NCBI RefSeq assembly: GCF_011751075.1
Contig: NZ_JAALLN010000020.1
Span: 1-64,000, forward strand
Direction of reading: 5' to 3'
From: Flavobacterium poyangense
GTDB lineage: Bacteria; Bacteroidota; Bacteroidia; Flavobacteriales; Flavobacteriaceae
DNA length: 64,000 nt
Shown here: positions 61,532 to 64,000 of the stretch, piece after piece
How the letters are laid out: each line of letters starts with the position of its first letter
How positions within the stretch are numbered: position 1 is the stretch's first letter
Notes under the pieces: model-generated
Databases searched by the model: none
What the model saw: only the letters and a program-made list of their open reading frames with translations
What the model was told of the DNA's origin: nothing
Position numbers and translations under genes: made by a program

Positions 61532-61873
61532 ATGAATCATTATGAAACTGTTTTCATTTTAAATCCCGTTTTGTCTGAGGTTCAGGTGAAGGAAACAGTA
61601 ACGAAATTTGAAGAATTTCTTACTAGTAGAGGAGCTGAAATGGTATCGAAAGAGGATTGGGGTCTTAAAAAAATGGCTTACGAAATCCAAAACAAAAAAA
61701 GTGGTTTTTATCACTTATTCGAATTCAAAGTAGCTGGAGAAGTTCTAATTGCTTTTGAAACTGAATTTAGACGTGACGAAAGAGTTATGCGTTTCTTAAC
61801 TGTAAGTTTAGACAAGCATGCTATTTCATGGGCGGAAAGAAGAAGAGCAAAATTAAAATCTACTAAAGCTTAA
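61532..61873 (+). CDS. rpsF: 30S ribosomal protein S6
   Basis: A 113-residue primary binding protein of the 30S platform, partner of S18. Motifs: NHYETVFILNP at the start, EDWGLKKMAYEIQNKKSGFYHLFEF near 40-65 (shown partly: KKMAYEIQNKKSGFYHLFEF), ETEFRRDERVMRFLTV near 80. It is first gene of the rpsF-rpsR-rplI operon and has a consensus promoter. Confidence 0.98.
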   Translation: MNHYETVFILNPVLSEVQVKETVTKFEEFLTSRGAEMVSKEDWGLKKMAYEIQNKKSGFYHLFEFKVAGEVLIAFETEFRRDERVMRFLTVSLDKHAISWAERRRAKLKSTKA

Positions 61874-61878
61874 TTATT

Positions 61879-62175
61879 ATGTCTACAATAGAGCAATCTG
61901 CAAAAGGAAAAAAAGACGGAGATATCAGATATTTAACGCCTTTAAACATTGAAACTAACAAAACTAAAAAGTACTGTCGTTTCAAAAAATCTGGAATCAA
62001 ATATATCGATTATAAAGATGCTGATTTCTTATTGAAATTCGTTAACGAGCAAGGAAAAATTCTTCCACGTCGTTTAACAGGAACTTCATTAAAATACCAA
62101 AGAAAAGTGTCTGTAGCTGTAAAAAGAGCTCGTCATTTAGCTTTAATGCCATACGTGGCCGATTTATTAAAATAA
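61879..62175 (+). CDS. rpsR: 30S ribosomal protein S18
   Basis: A 98-residue S18. The core KKYCRFKKSGIKYIDYKDADFL near 30-50, KILPRRLTGTSLKYQRKVSVAVKRARHLALMPY (shown partly: RRLTGTSLKYQRKVSVAVK) and the basic tail match the family. The N-terminal 25 residues (STIEQSAKGKKDGDIRYLTP) are a Bacteroidota-type extension. It lies 5 bases after rpsF; no ssb or priB gene intervenes as in proteobacteria. Confidence 0.98.
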   Translation: MSTIEQSAKGKKDGDIRYLTPLNIETNKTKKYCRFKKSGIKYIDYKDADFLLKFVNEQGKILPRRLTGTSLKYQRKVSVAVKRARHLALMPYVADLLK

Positions 62176-62244
62176 TTAAAAAAAAACTCAGTTGTTGGTT
62201 TCCCGTTAAACGGAACCTAACTTCTAAAAATTAAGGACAACAAC

Positions 62245-62685
62245 ATGGAACTTATTTTAAAACAAGACGTACAAAACTTAGGATTTAAAGATGATGTAGT
62301 ATCTGTAAAACCAGGTTACGGACGTAACTTTTTAATTCCTCAGGGATTTGCTATTTTAGCTACACCTTCTGCTAAAAAAGTATTAGCTGAGAACTTAAAA
62401 CAAAGAGCTCACAAAGAAGCTAAAGTTGTTGCTGATGCAAAAGCGTTAGCTGAAACTTTAAAAGCTCTTGAGATTAAACTTACTGCTAAAGCTGGTGGAG
62501 AGAAACTTTTTGGTTCTATCACAAACATCGATATTGCTGAAGCATTAGAGAAATCTGGTAACGCTATTGATAGAAAATTCATCACTAGTGGTATCGTAAA
62601 ACGTATCGGAAAATATACAGCTAGCATCCGTTTACACAGAGATGTTATCGTTGAATTAGCGTACGAAATTATTGCAGAGAAATAA
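62245..62685 (+). CDS. rplI: 50S ribosomal protein L9
   Basis: A 146-residue two-domain protein joined by a long helix. N-terminal domain: ELILKQDVQNLGFKDDVVSVKPGYGRNFLIPQGFA, the family signature (GYGRNFLIP near 28). The C-terminal domain contains GGEKLFGSITNIDIAEALEKSGN and VRLHRDVIVEL-like text (IRLHRDVIVELAYE). It is the last gene of the operon, 69 bases after rpsR, and is followed by a strong terminator. Confidence 0.98.
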   Translation: MELILKQDVQNLGFKDDVVSVKPGYGRNFLIPQGFAILATPSAKKVLAENLKQRAHKEAKVVADAKALAETLKALEIKLTAKAGGEKLFGSITNIDIAEALEKSGNAIDRKFITSGIVKRIGKYTASIRLHRDVIVELAYEIIAEK

Positions 62686-62716
62686 CATACCGTTAACTTT
62701 TTGTTAATAAAATATA

Positions 62717-62745
62717 AAAATCACTCTTCGGAGTGATTTTTTTTT
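62717..62745 (+). terminator. Intrinsic terminator after rplI
   Basis: A perfect 10-bp stem (AAAATCACTC / GAGTGATTTT, 62717-62726 and 62731-62740) closes on the stable TTCG tetraloop and runs into a T tract to 62745. Confidence 0.95.
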
Positions 62746-62784
62746 GGTTATTTTTGAGATAATAACTCACTCAAAACCAAGAAA

Positions 62785-64000
62785 ATGAAAAAAATCTTTG
62801 CATTATTATTATGTGTTTTTGGTCTTACTGGTAGTATGGGGCAAACCACAACATCGAGTATTAAAGGGATTGTGAAAAGTTCAACCAACGAACTGCTGCC
62901 GGGAGCGACTATCCTGGCGATTCATACTCCGACGGGTTCAAAATACTCTTCTTTGTCTAATGAAGACGGAAGATTTAATATTCTGAACATGAGAATTGGT
63001 GGTCCTTATAAAATTACGGTGACTTTTATCGGCTATCAGAATCAGGAGTATAATGATGTTTATCTCGATCTGGGAAAAGTATTTAATTTAGATGTTCTTT
63101 TAGCGAGCGAAAGCCAGGCTTTGGAAGAAGTGAAAGTAGTGTCTAAAAATAAAGTTTTTCAAAGTGGGAGAACAGGAGCTGAAACTACAATTGGCAGAAG
63201 AGAGTTAACCGCCTTGCCTACCATTTCAAGATCAGCTGAAGATTTTACTCGTTTGGAACCAACCGCCAGCGGTGGATCCTTTGGAGGTCGAAACGATCAG
63301 TACAATAATTATTCTTTAAACGGAGCTATTTTTAATAATCCTTTTGGACTTGATGCAGCCACTCCTGGGGGGCAAACGAGTGCTCAGCCTATTTCATTAG
63401 ACGCAATCGATCAGATTCAGGTAGCGACGGCTCCTTATGATGTGACCTTGTCCGGTTTTACGGGAGCTTCTGTAAATGCGGTTACCAAATCGGGAAGTAA
63501 TGAATTTCATGGTACGGCTTATGTTTTTTACAGAAATCAGGATTTTACAGGCAGTAAAATTAAAGGAGAAAAAATATTTGTACCTTCTTTAGAACAAACC
63601 CAGGCCGGATTTAGTTTGGGAGCTCCTATTATTAAAGATAAATTATTCATTTTCGGGAATTTTGAAATTGATAAAAGAAGCGATTTAGGATCTAACTTTG
63701 TTGCTAATAATAATGATGGTGTAACCGGAATCAATGAATCCAGAGTTTTAGAATCAGATTTAATTGCTGTATCCAATGCTTTAATGGGATTGAAAGATGC
63801 AAATGGTAATAGTTTTAACTACAATCCGGGAGCGTATCAGGGATTTGTTCATGAATCTAATTCAACAAAAGGAATTATTAAACTGGACTGGAATATAAAT
63901 GACAATCATAAATTGGCGCTTATTTATAATTTCCTTGATGCTTCAAAAGACAAACCGGCACACCCGACAGCTTTAGGGTTTAGAGGGCCAAACGCTTCGA
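62785..64000 (+). CDS. TonB-dependent receptor, Oar-like, cut by the window end
   Basis: Open from the ATG at 62785 to the window edge (405 codons seen, no stop). Signal peptide (MKKIFALLLCVFGLTGSMGQ), then a carboxypeptidase-regulatory-like domain (SIKGIVKSSTNELLPGATILA, given partly: GIVKSSTNELLPGATI) at about 25-110. The plug follows (LEEVKVVSKNK near 118; ISRSAEDFTRLEPTASGGSFGGRNDQYNNY, shown partly as SRSAEDFTRLEPTAS; DQIQVATAPYDVTLSGFTGASVNAVTKSG, shown partly as ATAPYDVTLSGFTGASVN). That plug text is typical of Oar/OmpA-related TonB receptors rather than SusC. The rest of the barrel lies outside the window. Substrate unknown; Oar-type proteins may import or secrete proteins. Confidence 0.9.
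   Translation, partial: MKKIFALLLCVFGLTGSMGQTTTSSIKGIVKSSTNELLPGATILAIHTPTGSKYSSLSNEDGRFNILNMRIGGPYKITVTFIGYQNQEYNDVYLDLGKVFNLDVLLASESQALEEVKVVSKNKVFQSGRTGAETTIGRRELTALPTISRSAEDFTRLEPTASGGSFGGRNDQYNNYSLNGAIFNNPFGLDAATPGGQTSAQPISLDAIDQIQVATAPYDVTLSGFTGASVNAVTKSGSNEFHGTAYVFYRNQDFTGSKIKGEKIFVPSLEQTQAGFSLGAPIIKDKLFIFGNFEIDKRSDLGSNFVANNNDGVTGINESRVLESDLIAVSNALMGLKDANGNSFNYNPGAYQGFVHESNSTKGIIKLDWNINDNHKLALIYNFLDASKDKPAHPTALGFRGPNAS

Noticed and set aside
1..64000. tRNA, rRNA or classical riboswitch genes
   Set aside because: I saw no cloverleaf-type sequence, rRNA segment or known aptamer core. A covariance-model search would be needed to exclude small RNAs.

Overview
The window reads as a chromosomal segment of a Flavobacterium-like member of the Bacteroidota, close to the F. 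johnsoniae type. Supporting signs are AT-rich DNA, a SusC/SusD polysaccharide utilisation locus, promoters of the TTG...TAnnTTTG type, many lipoproteins with a Cys about 15-28 residues in, and the rpsF-rpsR-rplI, tpiA-prmA-clpS and pta-ackA arrangements. No tRNA, rRNA, CRISPR array, prophage or insertion sequence of ordinary size was recognised; the only transposase-like gene is a REP-associated (RAYT) one at the left edge.

Layout. 0.1-5.4 kb: RAYT transposase with an adjoining REP-like palindrome, CorA, and the acetate pathway (pta, ackA). 5.6-8.2 kb: a minus-strand operon of two YceI-type lipid-binding proteins around an outer-membrane barrel. 8.9-21.9 kb: a polysaccharide utilisation locus with a membrane-spanning propeller/LuxR-type regulator, SusC, SusD, a LamG-type surface lipoprotein, a GH144-type glucanase lipoprotein, an alpha/beta hydrolase and a GH3 beta-glucosidase. 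The family content points to beta-1,2-glucan. A separate GH43-type hydrolase follows at 22.3 kb. 24.5-32.6 kb: M28 peptidase, COQ4-like protein, YiiX-like hydrolase, barrel protein, kdsA, a two-gene unit resembling ether-lipid degradation (lysoplasmalogenase plus AGMO-like hydroxylase), and clpS. 32.6-39.3 kb: prmA, tpiA, TlpA-like protein, DoxX/BT_3928-type protein, DUF1599 protein and folP, with an accessory patch at 34.9-36.6 kb holding a ParD antitoxin without a toxin. 39.6-44.1 kb: a lipoprotein, rlmH, secreted adenosine deaminase, GNAT, OsmC and pirin.

44.3-52.3 kb: a minus-strand metal-efflux operon: small Cys-rich secreted protein, an RND pump fused to a TolC-like outer-membrane factor, the periplasmic adaptor, and a Zn/Cd-type P-ATPase. 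52.7-60.3 kb: AlkD-like protein, nadC, YihY/BrkB, DUF2147 protein, a subclass B1 metallo-beta-lactamase with all six zinc ligands, and priA. 60.7-64 kb: LytTR response regulator, rpsF-rpsR-rplI, and the start of an Oar-like TonB-dependent receptor cut by the window edge.

Intergenic DNA is unusually rich in repeats. These include REP-like palindromes, a perfect 28-bp inverted repeat, several dispersed families, and at least five sites with tandem arrays of exactly 7-bp units. The most unusual items are these heptamer arrays, the RAYT/REP pairing, the RND-TolC fusion with an internal signal-peptide-like segment, the propeller/LuxR regulator of the glucan locus, and the AGMO-like/lysoplasmalogenase pair.
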